From Candidatus Zixiibacteriota bacterium (GTDB lineage Bacteria > Zixibacteria > MSB-5A5 > GN15 > FEB-12), in NCBI GenBank assembly GCA_024276275.1, contig JAJRXM010000049.1:112249-176248 (forward strand): a stretch of 64,000 nt of DNA, given 5' to 3'. The notes beneath the pieces are model-generated. The model did not search any database and was not told the origin of the DNA. It was given only the letters and a program-made list of their open reading frames with translations. Each line of letters begins with the position of its first letter. Positions within the stretch are counted from its first letter, which is position 1. The position numbers and the translations under genes are program-made. Positions 9,182 to 19,388 of this stretch are shown here, one piece after another.

Positions 9182-10807
9182 TTGAAAATCAAATTCACGT
9201 TTTTATTTCTTCTTTTTTTATATACAACTGAATTTGTCTGGGGAATACAACAGATAGAAACAGTTGTATTTCCGTCAGAAGATGAAATAGCCGAGGCTTG
9301 TTCTTTGGGTGAAATAAGTTTTGAACAGTTTCTGATTTTGACCGAACTGATTGCAAATAGAGTGAATCCGTCATCTTTTTTACTTGAAGAAATCCCTCGT
9401 GATTTATTACGGTTTGATACTGCAAAGACAACATCAAACAATCTTGAACAAATGCAGTATTTTCTTGAAAGTCGTAATCAAAAAAAGGCAAGCGTAACAA
9501 TTAGAAATCAGTATTCTTCATATCTTAATGAAGAGGCTCGGTCACGTTATCAATCGTCTGTAACATTTCAAAAAGAGCAATTTGAATTTAACAGCATTAT
9601 TAGAAAAGAATTCTCAGGAAGAGAAAGATTTACAATACGATACTTAGCGTATATTTCGCAAGACCGAAAGCGAACCGTTATAGCGGGGAATTTTTCCAAA
9701 CGGTTTGGTCTCGGTGGAATTATAGGCTATCGCAGTAAAATCTTATCATATTCAGATAATATAGATACAGAATCATTTTTGTTTCCTGACTATGGCGGGT
9801 TTAACGGTCTTTATGCAAAGGTAAATAAGAGCGGGTATGCTTTTCAATCTGTGATTTCATATCATAGAAACAGCAATTTTTCAATTTTTACAAACGCATT
9901 CATGCTAAGCGACAACAATAAAAATTTACCTTCTCTTATTGTCGGGTTGCATGCATTAAAAAACAGAAGTCTCAATAATAATTTCTATGACATCAAAACC
10001 GGACTCTACAAAAATTTTAAATACACAAATGGGCAAATTTCTACAGAGCTTGTCGCGGAATTTAATAAACAAAACAACAGCTCTGCTCTTTTAATTGACG
10101 GAAAGCATAAGTCTAAAAAACTATATCTTACCTATGCTTTTTGGAACTATGGGGAAGCATATCTAAATATCGCAGGTGGGAGTAAAACTTCTTTAATCTC
10201 TGAATATGTAACGATAGACAATATCAAACAATCAATCCTCAGTAAACGCTCAAACCAAACCGGTGGACTGATAAAAACCAAACTGCGGGTTAGTACAAAT
10301 TGGCAAATCGACATAGCATCACTATATGCCTACAAAAATTCTGACACAACCGAAATGCAACTGTTTACTCAGCTCACCAGAAAACTTTCAGCTTCAGCCA
10401 AAATATCAATTGATGTATTACATCGAAATAAAAATAGAAATAAATTAACAGACAACACTTCATATAGGAAAAATCAAAGCAGGTTGATGCTCGTTTACAA
10501 CCCGGATAATCTCTATGTAAGAAGTTATATACAGTACTCCCATAAAACTGATAAACCTAGATATGTCGGGTTTTTCTCGGAGATAAAACAGTATTCCAAA
10601 AACTACGGCCTCCTGCATCTTTGGTTGAGTCTTAGTGAAATTAACAGCAACACAAAACAACTTGATTATTTTTATGGTTTTATAAAGAATGAAATAGATT
10701 TGTTTGATTCTCTGTCAGTCAGTTTTAAATTGAGTCACCGATATAAAAGATCGGCAACCGATAAAAATGTCAATCAATTTTCTCTCAATATGAATTGGCA
10801 AATATGA
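9182..10807 (+). CDS. Putative outer-membrane beta-barrel protein
   Basis: A 541-residue exported protein starting at TTG 9182, with a hydrophobic signal segment (FTFLFLLFLYTTEFVWG). About 85 residues of acidic helical sequence follow (PSEDEIAEACSLGEISFEQF). The remainder alternates short polar/aromatic strands with Asn/Ser/Tyr-rich turns, as in a large outer-membrane barrel, ending in NMNWQI. The helical N-terminus followed by a barrel resembles proteins often labelled helix-hairpin-helix or ComEA-like in FCB genomes, but I do not see the HhH motif clearly. It overlaps the next gene by 4 bases, so the barrel and the secreted lamin-tail protein are coupled. Substrate unknown. Confidence 0.6.
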   Translation: MKIKFTFLFLLFLYTTEFVWGIQQIETVVFPSEDEIAEACSLGEISFEQFLILTELIANRVNPSSFLLEEIPRDLLRFDTAKTTSNNLEQMQYFLESRNQKKASVTIRNQYSSYLNEEARSRYQSSVTFQKEQFEFNSIIRKEFSGRERFTIRYLAYISQDRKRTVIAGNFSKRFGLGGIIGYRSKILSYSDNIDTESFLFPDYGGFNGLYAKVNKSGYAFQSVISYHRNSNFSIFTNAFMLSDNNKNLPSLIVGLHALKNRSLNNNFYDIKTGLYKNFKYTNGQISTELVAEFNKQNNSSALLIDGKHKSKKLYLTYAFWNYGEAYLNIAGGSKTSLISEYVTIDNIKQSILSKRSNQTGGLIKTKLRVSTNWQIDIASLYAYKNSDTTEMQLFTQLTRKLSASAKISIDVLHRNKNRNKLTDNTSYRKNQSRLMLVYNPDNLYVRSYIQYSHKTDKPRYVGFFSEIKQYSKNYGLLHLWLSLSEINSNTKQLDYFYGFIKNEIDLFDSLSVSFKLSHRYKRSATDKNVNQFSLNMNWQI

Positions 10808-12420
10808 AATTTTATCTGTTACTATTGATTCTTATAACTAATACTGCTTCAGCTAATTTAGTTATCAACGAGGTTCTTTCAAATGAACCCGGTTCCTCTA
10901 CATCGCTTGAGTGGTTTGAGCTTCAGAATAACTCCGATACTACTATGCAATTGTCTGATTACATTTTAGTAATCAATTCAGACACAATAATTTTACCCTC
11001 TAGAATTATTCCACCGAATTCTTATCTTATAATCTGTAAACAACTATTTTGGGGATCAAATAATAATAGTTTTGAATCTTATTGGGGAAACGGTACAAAT
11101 GTGTGGGGAGATTCTGAATATGAATTTTTAACTCCTGAACCGATTGAGCTATCATTCTCTCTGTCAAACAATTTTGGAACTATCCAACTGTTACAAAATC
11201 TGAATATAGTTTCAACTTTCAGTTGGGAAGAGAAAGGGGCAGATGCTTTCTCGTGGGAGAGAAAATATACCGATTCTTTGCCTATCATGCAGTCAATCTC
11301 AAAAATAGGTTCAACCCCGGGTTATCTGAATTCGGTTACACCTGTTGAAAAAGATTTAGCTGTAGAATTATATTCTCTTGTCATGGAAAATTTCAACCCG
11401 ATATATAGATTTACTATTACCAACAGAGGTTTGACTGATATTACCGACGGTATGTTACATATTTACGATTCATCTTTTACAACATTGACAAACTCGACAA
11501 ATATTCCTCTTATTCAAAGAGATTCAGTTATAGAAATAGAAACAATTCTTAACTATACTCCTGTTCAACTCTATGAAACTCTTACTGCTATTGTAGCAAC
11601 ACCTTTTGATTTACGAACCACCAATGATACTATATATTTTACAGCAGTCTCACAACAATACCCGCCGATTATTATTTCAGAATTTTTGGCAAACCCGCAG
11701 GGTGACAAACATCCTGAGTGGGTAGAAATCTATAACAGGTCAAACGAGCAGATAGACTTGCAAAATTGGTCTATCGGGGATTCTGTTAAGAGCAATCAGG
11801 TAACAACTCAATCGTTTTTCGTAGCACCGAATCAATTTATTGTTTTAACAAAATCAAAAGTTAATTTTCTGAATGAATATCCTCAGTTTAACGGTATAGT
11901 CTTTGAACTCGATAGTTGGGCGGTGCTTAACAACGAATCGGATAAATTAAAACTGCTTGATGATAACAATATTGTCGCAGATAATTATTCCTACGATATG
12001 TTATACGATGATAACTATACTGTATCCCGAAACCTTGAAAACGGTTTATATGACTGGGGAAGGTCATCAGATCAGTATGGAACTCCCGGCTATGAAAACA
12101 GTCTCTCTACGGTCAATAACAATTCGTCGGTTGCAATAAATCTCAGTTCAAAATATATTTCACCCGACGGTGACGGATTCGAGGATGAATTGAGAATTTC
12201 AATCAATGTTCCGCAATCTGATAGTTATACATTAAAACTATATGATATAAACGGTAATATCGTTCATACGTTTTATCCAGCTACTGCATATATTTCGAAT
12301 GAATTTGTTTGGAACGGTCTTTCATCCGATAACGTAAGACTGCCTATCGGTATCTATATTCTCTACCTATCAACAGAAGAAGGGTTAAGCACAAAGGAGA
12401 CAATCGTAATTGCAAGGTAG
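10804..12420 (+). CDS. Secreted lamin-tail-domain protein with FlgD-like C-terminal Ig fold
   Basis: About 538 residues starting at ATG 10804, which overlaps the previous stop as ATGA; a TTG nine bases earlier is less likely. After a signal peptide (MKFYLLLLILITNTASA) come two lamin-tail domains. The first is at about 18-130 (LVINEVLSNEPG, SLEWFELQN), the second at about 290-410 (IIISEFLANPQG, HPEWVEIYNRS). A FlgD-like Ig domain closes the protein (SPDGDGFEDELRISINV ... GIYILYLST), a common C-terminal module on exported FCB proteins. Such proteins sit on or leave the cell surface. The flanking barrel genes suggest a dedicated envelope unit; partnership is inferred from overlap only. Confidence 0.82.
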   Translation: MKFYLLLLILITNTASANLVINEVLSNEPGSSTSLEWFELQNNSDTTMQLSDYILVINSDTIILPSRIIPPNSYLIICKQLFWGSNNNSFESYWGNGTNVWGDSEYEFLTPEPIELSFSLSNNFGTIQLLQNLNIVSTFSWEEKGADAFSWERKYTDSLPIMQSISKIGSTPGYLNSVTPVEKDLAVELYSLVMENFNPIYRFTITNRGLTDITDGMLHIYDSSFTTLTNSTNIPLIQRDSVIEIETILNYTPVQLYETLTAIVATPFDLRTTNDTIYFTAVSQQYPPIIISEFLANPQGDKHPEWVEIYNRSNEQIDLQNWSIGDSVKSNQVTTQSFFVAPNQFIVLTKSKVNFLNEYPQFNGIVFELDSWAVLNNESDKLKLLDDNNIVADNYSYDMLYDDNYTVSRNLENGLYDWGRSSDQYGTPGYENSLSTVNNNSSVAINLSSKYISPDGDGFEDELRISINVPQSDSYTLKLYDINGNIVHTFYPATAYISNEFVWNGLSSDNVRLPIGIYILYLSTEEGLSTKETIVIAR

Positions 12421-13222
12421 AATAATAAGTTATCTTTTGTTATCTATATTCTGTTTCTCAACCGTTATGGCAGAGTTTCCTACATCACGTACTGATGCTT
12501 TAGGAGGAACTGTTGTTCTGTCAACACCGACACCATCGGAACAACTTATTAGCGGTGCTAAGCTATCTCAGACAGAAAAATTGTCCGTTGATTTTGGCTA
12601 TAAACGGCAATATAATTTAAAAGAGCTGGACCTTATCTATTCGGCAGTTTCTTATAGATTAAAAAACTATAATTTTATCGCCGGTTTTTCACAACTTGGC
12701 GACCCGGAACTCTATACCCAAAAAACTATACGACTCGGTTTTTTGTACTCAAATTCATTTTTCACAATCGGTAATTTTCTAACTGGTCAGTTTCATAATT
12801 TTAATAATCGGTACAACTCTATTAGTAGAGTTTCTTATGGAATCTCAATGCAGTATCGTCATAAGTTTTTTATTATCAGTGCTGTTCTAGACAATATCAA
12901 TCGACCGTCTTTTAACGAAAGTTCAATAAAAGCAAATCGAAAACTTACTTTGTTTGGAGAAATTTTAGGGAAAGGAAAATATAAAACAACTTTGAAACTT
13001 TCTAAATTATCGCAAAATAAAAAAAGTTTCGGAATCGGTGAATCTGTAAAGATTTCTAAATATAGCAGTATCCTTTTCGGCTTTTCAACAGCACCGATTG
13101 AATTCGGGGGAGGAGTTGATCTGAAATTACATAACAACAGCTTTATTTACAACAGTTCCTACCATCCTGTATTAGGATTGACTCACTCAGTCAGTTTTCT
13201 TCTGTATATATTTGATAATTGA
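12410..13222 (+). CDS. Putative outer-membrane beta-barrel protein
   Basis: A 270-residue exported protein starting at TTG 12410, overlapping the end of the lamin-tail gene by 11 bases. The signal peptide is ISYLLLSIFCFSTVMA. Aromatic-rich amphipathic strands fill the rest. The region after the signal (FPTSRTDALGGTVVLSTPTP) looks like the start of PorV/UPF0164-type barrels, where a conserved RxxALGGA-like segment precedes the first strand; that resemblance is from memory. It is the third gene of the barrel / lamin-tail / barrel unit. Transport or anchoring function is unknown. Confidence 0.55.
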   Translation: MQGRIISYLLLSIFCFSTVMAEFPTSRTDALGGTVVLSTPTPSEQLISGAKLSQTEKLSVDFGYKRQYNLKELDLIYSAVSYRLKNYNFIAGFSQLGDPELYTQKTIRLGFLYSNSFFTIGNFLTGQFHNFNNRYNSISRVSYGISMQYRHKFFIISAVLDNINRPSFNESSIKANRKLTLFGEILGKGKYKTTLKLSKLSQNKKSFGIGESVKISKYSSILFGFSTAPIEFGGGVDLKLHNNSFIYNSSYHPVLGLTHSVSFLLYIFDN

Positions 13223-13255
13223 TATTTCATATAAAATTGAGTATCTTTTAAAACT

Positions 13256-14386
13256 ATGCTGACACGCCAATCAATAGAAAAATTAGAAAAAGAAAATCTG
13301 GCACCGTATGCATCATGTGCGGTCGACTCTCGAGGACGGGTCTATCCTATTGCGGATCATCCTTTGCGGACAGCTTTTCAACGTGACCGTGACAGAATTA
13401 TTCACTCGGCGGCATTTCGCAGGATGGAATATAAAACACAGGTTTTTATCCCCCATGAAACAGATCATTATCGCACCCGTCTGACTCATACTATTGAAGT
13501 TGCTCAAATCACTCGAACCTTGGCTAGAACCTTGAGGTTAAACGAAGATTTATCCGAGGCAATCGCATTGGTACATGATGTCGGGCATACTCCTTTCGGA
13601 CATTCCGGTGAGGATGTTCTAGATGAACTCCTAAAAGATTTCGGCGGGTTTAATCATAACCGTCAATCTTTGCGGATTGTCGACTTGCTTGAACAAAGAT
13701 ACAATGACCATCCCGGATTAAACCTTTCTTATGAAGTTCGCGAGGGGATTGTCAAACATGAAACAAAGAATCATGCTGTTTCAGATGAGTTTCATCCCGA
13801 AGAACATACTTCTCTTGAGGCGTCGCTTGTAGATGTTGCCGATGAAATTGCTTACAACGCTCATGACATTGACGACGGTCTGTCGTCGGGAATTATAACT
13901 CCCGATGATTTACGTCAACTTCAGTTTTGGAAATATCTGCAACTGGGTAAGTTAGTTGAAAATCTTTCAGAAGAGGATGACCGACAGAGGTATGCCTTGG
14001 TGCGAACACTTTTAGATTTTATGGTAACAGATTTAGTTAATGAAACAAAACTGCGTTTGGTACAAAACGATATTCAGTCAATTGCGGATGTTCGTAGTTG
14101 TAAAGTGAAACTATGCGGATATTCCGATGCCAATGCAATTATTGTCGGGGATATCAAACAGTTTTTAAATCAGAAATTGTATAAACATCAAAAATTACTT
14201 TCGATGGCTGACTGGGCAGAGGAAATAATTAAATGCATATTTTCAAAACTTATGGCAGACACATCGTTGTTACCAAATAGATTTAAGCTGATGCTTGAGC
14301 ATGAACAAAAAGAGATTGTCATCTCAGACTATATTGCAGGTATGACCGACCGCTATGCAGTTGCAAAATACGACAGGTTTCAGTAA
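13256..14386 (+). CDS. dgt: Deoxyguanosinetriphosphate triphosphohydrolase-like HD protein
   Basis: A 376-residue dGTPase-like protein of the short type. It hydrolyses dNTPs to deoxynucleoside and tripolyphosphate, limiting the dNTP pool. HD-domain metal ligands are visible: His78 (TRLTHTIEV), His107-Asp108 (ALVHDVGHTPFGHSGED) and a later Asp within DVADEIAYNAHDIDDG. The N-terminal signature (FQRDRDRIIHSAAFRRMEYK) is diagnostic. It starts at ATG 13256, 33 bases after the barrel gene, without an obvious strong ribosome binding site. It is complete and converges on the lipoprotein pair with a gap of two bases. Confidence 0.93.
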   Translation: MLTRQSIEKLEKENLAPYASCAVDSRGRVYPIADHPLRTAFQRDRDRIIHSAAFRRMEYKTQVFIPHETDHYRTRLTHTIEVAQITRTLARTLRLNEDLSEAIALVHDVGHTPFGHSGEDVLDELLKDFGGFNHNRQSLRIVDLLEQRYNDHPGLNLSYEVREGIVKHETKNHAVSDEFHPEEHTSLEASLVDVADEIAYNAHDIDDGLSSGIITPDDLRQLQFWKYLQLGKLVENLSEEDDRQRYALVRTLLDFMVTDLVNETKLRLVQNDIQSIADVRSCKVKLCGYSDANAIIVGDIKQFLNQKLYKHQKLLSMADWAEEIIKCIFSKLMADTSLLPNRFKLMLEHEQKEIVISDYIAGMTDRYAVAKYDRFQ

Positions 14387-14388
14387 GT

Positions 14389-16065
14389 TTACGGCATAGC
14401 ATACCCTATCAACTTCCAAGTTTCTATTATTCCTAGCTGTTCATCAACAATAATTTTTTGTACTACTCCAACAGAGGGTGCTATCCACTCTCTCTCCCAG
14501 TGAATACATTCGCCACCGCAGTTATATCTTGTTTCAATTTCATAACTTGGGAAAAAACGCCCGGCAGGCACTATGAGAGGATTTCCTGAAAGAACTGTTG
14601 AAGTGTTACCTAATGGAAAAGTAGCCCAAGTCTTACCGACTTGAATCGGGAAGTGATATGTTTTAAACGGAGCAATAATATTGTCGGGATGAAAAAACTT
14701 TGCTACGGTTCCCTCAAGTGATACAATTTCCTGCCATGATGTATCAGAGCGGGTGTAGTTCCATAGAGCTACCGTAGATGACTCGGCAACTTGTACGAGT
14801 ATTGTGTCATAGGTCAGTGTGGCACCATCAAACACTTCATAACTCCAACTCAAGCCGTCAAAGTTCGGGAATTTATCTATTGTGAATGAGTCTACTGGGT
14901 TATACGGGTCATACGATTTTAATTCCCAAGTGCTAAATGTGTTGAATATTGCAGCAGGGTATTGTAATTTTACAATTCCAAAACCTTTGGCAATCCAAAT
15001 ATTAAAGAGAATTGGAGTGCCAGTAATAAATCTTTGTGACACTCATTTTAAGAAATATGCATCTTTAAAAGTTCCTACTTCGGTTGTCACTGTTTGACGA
15101 CCTAACACTTTTATAGTTGAACCTGTAATAAAGTCACTATTAACTGACAAACCTTGACCTACTTTTAAGGGGAAATCGAGTGAAAAATATAGTAGATTGG
15201 TATGCCAATTTATTTTTAATATATTTTGGTTTAAAGTATTCTGAGCAATTCTTTCTTGATTTGGATAATCAAAAAACCAGTTTTTTGAATCTATTATTGT
15301 AACAGTAACGGTATCAAGGCAATTTATACAATCATCTAAATTATTATAAACATTATATGTCCAGGATGCACCTGTCTGTATCGGAAAATCAGAGAGTTCT
15401 AAACTGTCAGGCTCATAAAATGAAACAAGTTTCCAAGTTTCATCTTTTGTTGTAGTCCACAAAATGTGATATTCGTCTGACTCAATCAATCCGATATTCG
15501 GTACATATAAAAAACTATCAAGATAATATTCATTGAATCCGCTTGCATTTCTCACAATTTGATATGCGTTTTGATAGCTTCTTCCTAAAATTGTTTTTTG
15601 GGAAATCTCGGTTACTTCATTTGAGTCTGGTGGAAAAACACCTGATGACCAATTTGAACCTATTTCTAAGGGAAAGACAACATTTCTTGTTACTCTATAT
15701 AAATCAGAAATTGGATCAGATTCTTTCGTATAATACGTAACTGTATCGCCTGCAATATGCCAATATGTCGTATCAGATGAATCCAGAAATAATGTCACTA
15801 AATCTGAAACAACAACAAATACTTTTAGGGAATCATCAGTTATTATTGCAGTATCAGCAATTCGTACAAATAATGTATCAAATGCAATAGATCTAAAATC
15901 TTCTATTCTTCGCTGATACTGCCAGACAGTTCCGACTTCGTGAGGAAAATTATCAATAGTGAATTCTGTAGGTGCAAACAAAGGATTACTCTTTTTACTG
16001 CAACTGAGAATTCCGCTTATAAAAACAAGCAACAGTAAGATTAAAAAATTATGTTTTAGTTTCAT
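14389..16065 (-). pseudogene. Repeat-domain lipoprotein (paralogue A) with in-frame TGA
   Basis: The full frame from ATG 16065 encodes about 558 residues: a lipoprotein signal (LVFISGILSC) and three copies of a ~170-residue unit. Each begins with a D-FP---G--W-Y motif (IDNFPHEVGTVWQYQ; LSDFPIQTGASWTYN; IDKFPNFDGLSWSYE) and has a midpoint FPL-VG--W motif. A TGA at 15045-15043 interrupts it after DAYFLK; the frame continues VSQRFITGTPILF to the end. In the adjacent paralogue the same place reads AYYLKGFSND, so TGA stands where Gly (GGA) is expected. The family is not one I can name; it is probably a periplasm-facing beta-rich lipoprotein. It lies 22 bases behind paralogue B and shares its promoter. 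Confidence 0.75.
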
Positions 16066-16087
16066 TTGTCCATCCCATATTAATTTT

Positions 16088-17776
16088 TTACGGCATAGCA
16101 TACCCTATCAACCGCCAAATCTCATTTATACCAAGTTGACTATCGGTTATTTGTTTTTGTACTACTCCGACCAAAGGTGCTACCCACTCTCTTTCTCGTC
16201 GATCACATCCTATACCGCAGTTGTATCTTGTGTCAATTGCATAACTTGGGAAGAACCGTCCGGCCGGTACTAATATGGGACTAACTCCAAAAACATTTGA
16301 ACTGTTTCCTGACGGATATGTTATCCAACTATTTCCGATTTCAATCGGGAATTGATACGACTTAAACGGTGCTATCATATTGTCAGGATGAAAAAACTTC
16401 GCAACAGTACCCTCTATTGAAACAATCTCCTGCCATGAAGTATCTGAACGGGTGTAGTTCCATAGAGCAACTGTTGATGATTCAGCTAATTGTACGAGTA
16501 CTGTATCGTAAGTTTGAGATATAGCATCAAATACTTAATAGTTCCAACTCATTCCATCTAAGCTTGGAAACTTATCAATAGTAAAAGATTCAGCCGGTTT
16601 ATTCGGGTCATACGATTTTAACTCCCAAGATTTATCCTCAAAATAACCCATGGGAGCCCCATTATGATTTAATTTCACAATGCCGTAACCTTTGGCTATC
16701 CAGATTTCAAATTTTGCCCCCGGTTCAAAACCGTCGTTTGAGAATCCTTTTAAATAATAAGCATCTTTAAATATTCCTGCAGGTGTTGTTACTGTCTGCC
16801 GGTCTTTTACTTGTAGTGATGAACTAATTAAACCGACATCATCCCATTGTTTACCTATAGTGAGCGGAAATTCTAAAGAAAAAGATACTGCGTAGTGATG
16901 CCATTGTAAAAAAAGTTTGTTTTTATCTAATCGATTAATAATAACTTTTTCCTGTCCGGGATAATCAAGCAACCAGTTTTGGTTTATTACACCTCCTCTG
17001 TCCAATATTGAATCCATAATTGTGACAGTAACAGTATCAAAACAATTTACACAATCAAGTAAGTTATTGACTACATTATATGTCCAGGATGCATTCACCT
17101 GAAGAGGAAAATCAGATAGTTCTAAACTGTCCGGCTCATAATATGGAATAAGTTTCCAGGTTTCATCTTTTGTCGTGGTCCATAAAATATGATTCTCACT
17201 TGACTCAATCAATCCGATATTCGGCACATATAAAAAGCTGTCAAGATAATATTCATTGAGTCCGCTTGCATTTCTCACAATTTGATATGCGTTTTGATAG
17301 TTTCTTCCTAAAATTGTTACTTGAGTCATCTCGGTAACTTCGTTTGAATCAGGTGGAAAAACTCCTGATGACCAATTTGAACCTACTTCCAAAGGAAAAA
17401 CTACATTTCTGGTTACTCTATACAAATCAGATTCTTTAGTGTAATACGTAACAGTATCGCCAGCAATATACCAATAGGTCGTATCAGAAGAATCAGCCAT
17501 GACTGTTGCTAAATCTGCCACAACAACAAACACTTTCAGGGAATCATCAGTAATTATTGCAGTATCTACAATTCGTACAAAAAGAGTATCAATTGTAAAA
17601 GATCTGAAATCATCTATCCTCCTCTGATACTGCCAAACAGTTCCGATTTCATGGGGGAAATTATCAATTGTAAACTCTGTCGGAGTAAACAGAGGATTAC
17701 TACTTTTACTACAACTGAGCAATCCACTCAAAATTATCAAAAATAGCAATACCGATATCAATTTAAAAGATTTCAT
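16088..17776 (-). pseudogene. Repeat-domain lipoprotein (paralogue B) with in-frame TAA
   Basis: The full frame encodes about 562 residues, with lipoprotein signal LIILSGLLSC and the same three-unit design as paralogue A (FTIDNFPHEIGTVWQYQ; LELSDFPLQVNASWTYN; FTIDKFPSLDGMSWNY). TAA at 16537-16535 follows DGMSWNY; the frame continues VFDAISQTYDTVLVQLAESS to GYAMP. In paralogue A this point reads LSWSYEVFDGATLTYD, so TAA replaces Glu (GAA). The start has a good AAGGAGAAGG site and lies behind a consensus promoter. A product ending at the TAA would lose most of the third unit. Neighbouring paralogues broken at different places by different stops would be unusual for ordinary decay of one redundant copy. 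Confidence 0.78.
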
Positions 17777-17818
17777 AATAGACCTTCTCCTTACAGTAAA
17801 ATCTCTCTCAATAATATA

Positions 17819-17847
17819 TATATAGAATAGACGAACAACCTTGTCAA
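17819..17847 (-). promoter_or_regulatory. Consensus sigma-70 promoter for the lipoprotein pair
   Basis: On the minus strand, TTGACA (17847-17842) and TATATA (17824-17819) are separated by 17 bases. Transcription would start about 35 bases before the paralogue B ATG. This is one of the best -35/-10 matches in the window. Confidence 0.75.
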
Positions 17848-17876
17848 ATATGAAATAAAATTACAAATAAACATGT

Positions 17877-18371
17877 ATGAAAATGCATATTCTCCAATCC
17901 GAAATCAGTCATAATATACCTAATAAATTCAAAGACAACAGCTTAATAAACAGTTGTTATAAAGGCACAACAGTTGCATTATCAATTCGTATGGAATGTT
18001 ATTTTGGATCTTACAAACTACCGGTCGATAGCGAAATCGACCAGTCTGCTGTTGTTCTATTTGCTATACCTGAACTGGGTATCAAGTTTAAAGCCCCGTT
18101 TGACGGTATAGATGATGACCACAGCGACTATGCATCATTATTGGCGTTATTGGAATTTATTGACGGTAACCAGAAGTATTTCTCCAATAACACCTATCAA
18201 ATCTATGGCAACAATGTCAAAATTATCAATCAGGTAAATCAAAGAGAAGTTTCACCGATGAAGTTCTCAAACTTACTCGGTAAAACAGCGAAATACCGTG
18301 ATAAATACCGTTTTTCCCTTGAGTGGATTGCGGTTGATGAAAATCCGGTTTTTCAACAGCTTTTTGATTGA
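17877..18371 (+). CDS. RNase H-fold-like hypothetical protein
   Basis: A 164-residue protein I cannot assign firmly. The N-terminal half looks like paired beta strands (TTVALSIRMECYFGSY, then SAVVLFAIPELGIKF). The second half resembles the core of RNase HI: a helix with Glu (YASLLALLEFID), a strand and helix (YQIYGNNVKIINQVN), and a final strand (FSLEWIAVDENPVF). In active RNase H the strand carries GDS and the C-terminus has further acidic residues; here Asn-Asn replaces that motif, so catalysis is doubtful. It lies 33 bases before holA, divergent from the lipoprotein pair, and its codon use looks ordinary. Treat as hypothetical. Confidence 0.6.
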   Translation: MKMHILQSEISHNIPNKFKDNSLINSCYKGTTVALSIRMECYFGSYKLPVDSEIDQSAVVLFAIPELGIKFKAPFDGIDDDHSDYASLLALLEFIDGNQKYFSNNTYQIYGNNVKIINQVNQREVSPMKFSNLLGKTAKYRDKYRFSLEWIAVDENPVFQQLFD

Positions 18372-18404
18372 AGCATTATCTCTTTTGTCTTATACTAAGT
18401 CAGT

Positions 18405-19385
18405 ATGGCAAACCCGAAACAACTATTACAAGATATAACAAAAGGTAAATTTAAGCCGATTTATTACTTCTACGGTTCCGAAGATTACCGTATCACAGAA
18501 GCGGTAAAATTTATCTCACATAAGTTTCTTCCCGATATGCAGTTTACAACTAACTTTCGGAAGATAGACGGTAAAAAAACTAAGTCCGGTGATATTCTTA
18601 CCGAACTTGCCATGATACCGATGCTTGGGGAAAAACAGGTCTTTGTAATCACAGACTTACAATCATTTAGACCAAAAGAAATACAGAAAATCCTTTCGAT
18701 TTTAAAACCGGTTGACCCAAACCGAATGGTGATATTTTCCTCACCCTCTTCAAAAACTCCCAGAAAAAGCTCGGCATTTATAAAAACAATGACTGCAGAG
18801 GCTGTTGTAGTTGAGTTTCCTAAACTGACCCGCGATGAGACTTTTGTACAAATAAATGCAAAACTGAAAAAAGAAAATATCTCTATATCTCCCGATGCTA
18901 TAAAATTTTTAGCTGAACTTCTAGCCGGAAATAGGGGAGCAATAGAAACAGAACTTGCCAAACTGATAGATTTCATAGGCAAAGACGGTTCTATTGAAAT
19001 CGGAGATGTCAAACAATTAGTAAACGGCTTTGAAGTCTTTACTATCTTTGAGTTGGCCGACTATGTTGTAGCAAGACAAACCGCAAAAGTTCTGCAAATG
19101 ATTAAACTGCTCATTGTCGACGGAAATGACCCGATAGTATTAGTCAGTCTACTGCAGCAGCATTTTTCAACTCTCTACCTAATTAAAAACGGCAAAAAAC
19201 CGATTGGAAACCGCTCTTTTTTAATATATAAATTCAAGCCCCAGGCAGCCAAATACAGCAATAATCAACTTGAAAAGATTATAATCAAAATAGCTGAGAC
19301 TGATGCCAAATTACGTCGCTCAGGAATGCCCAAAACTATGACAATCGAAGTTTTAGCAATGAGCCTGACCGGAGCAAAGAACTAA
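18405..19385 (+). CDS. holA: DNA polymerase III subunit delta
   Basis: A 326-residue clamp-loader delta subunit, which opens the beta sliding clamp. The N-terminal signature (FKPIYYFYGSEDYRITEAV) and the segment with clamp-contact features (ELAMIPMLGEKQVFVI) are in the first 90 residues. A conserved block at about 180-210 (ELLAGNRGAIETELAKL, then FEVFTIFELADYVV) and the C-terminal helical collar (ALVSLL-type sequence) follow. Length is normal. It starts at ATG 18405 and is followed after 3 bases by an ECF sigma gene, so replication and stress-control genes share an operon, probably by chance of gene order. Confidence 0.9.
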   Translation: MANPKQLLQDITKGKFKPIYYFYGSEDYRITEAVKFISHKFLPDMQFTTNFRKIDGKKTKSGDILTELAMIPMLGEKQVFVITDLQSFRPKEIQKILSILKPVDPNRMVIFSSPSSKTPRKSSAFIKTMTAEAVVVEFPKLTRDETFVQINAKLKKENISISPDAIKFLAELLAGNRGAIETELAKLIDFIGKDGSIEIGDVKQLVNGFEVFTIFELADYVVARQTAKVLQMIKLLIVDGNDPIVLVSLLQQHFSTLYLIKNGKKPIGNRSFLIYKFKPQAAKYSNNQLEKIIIKIAETDAKLRRSGMPKTMTIEVLAMSLTGAKN

Positions 19386-19388
19386 AAA

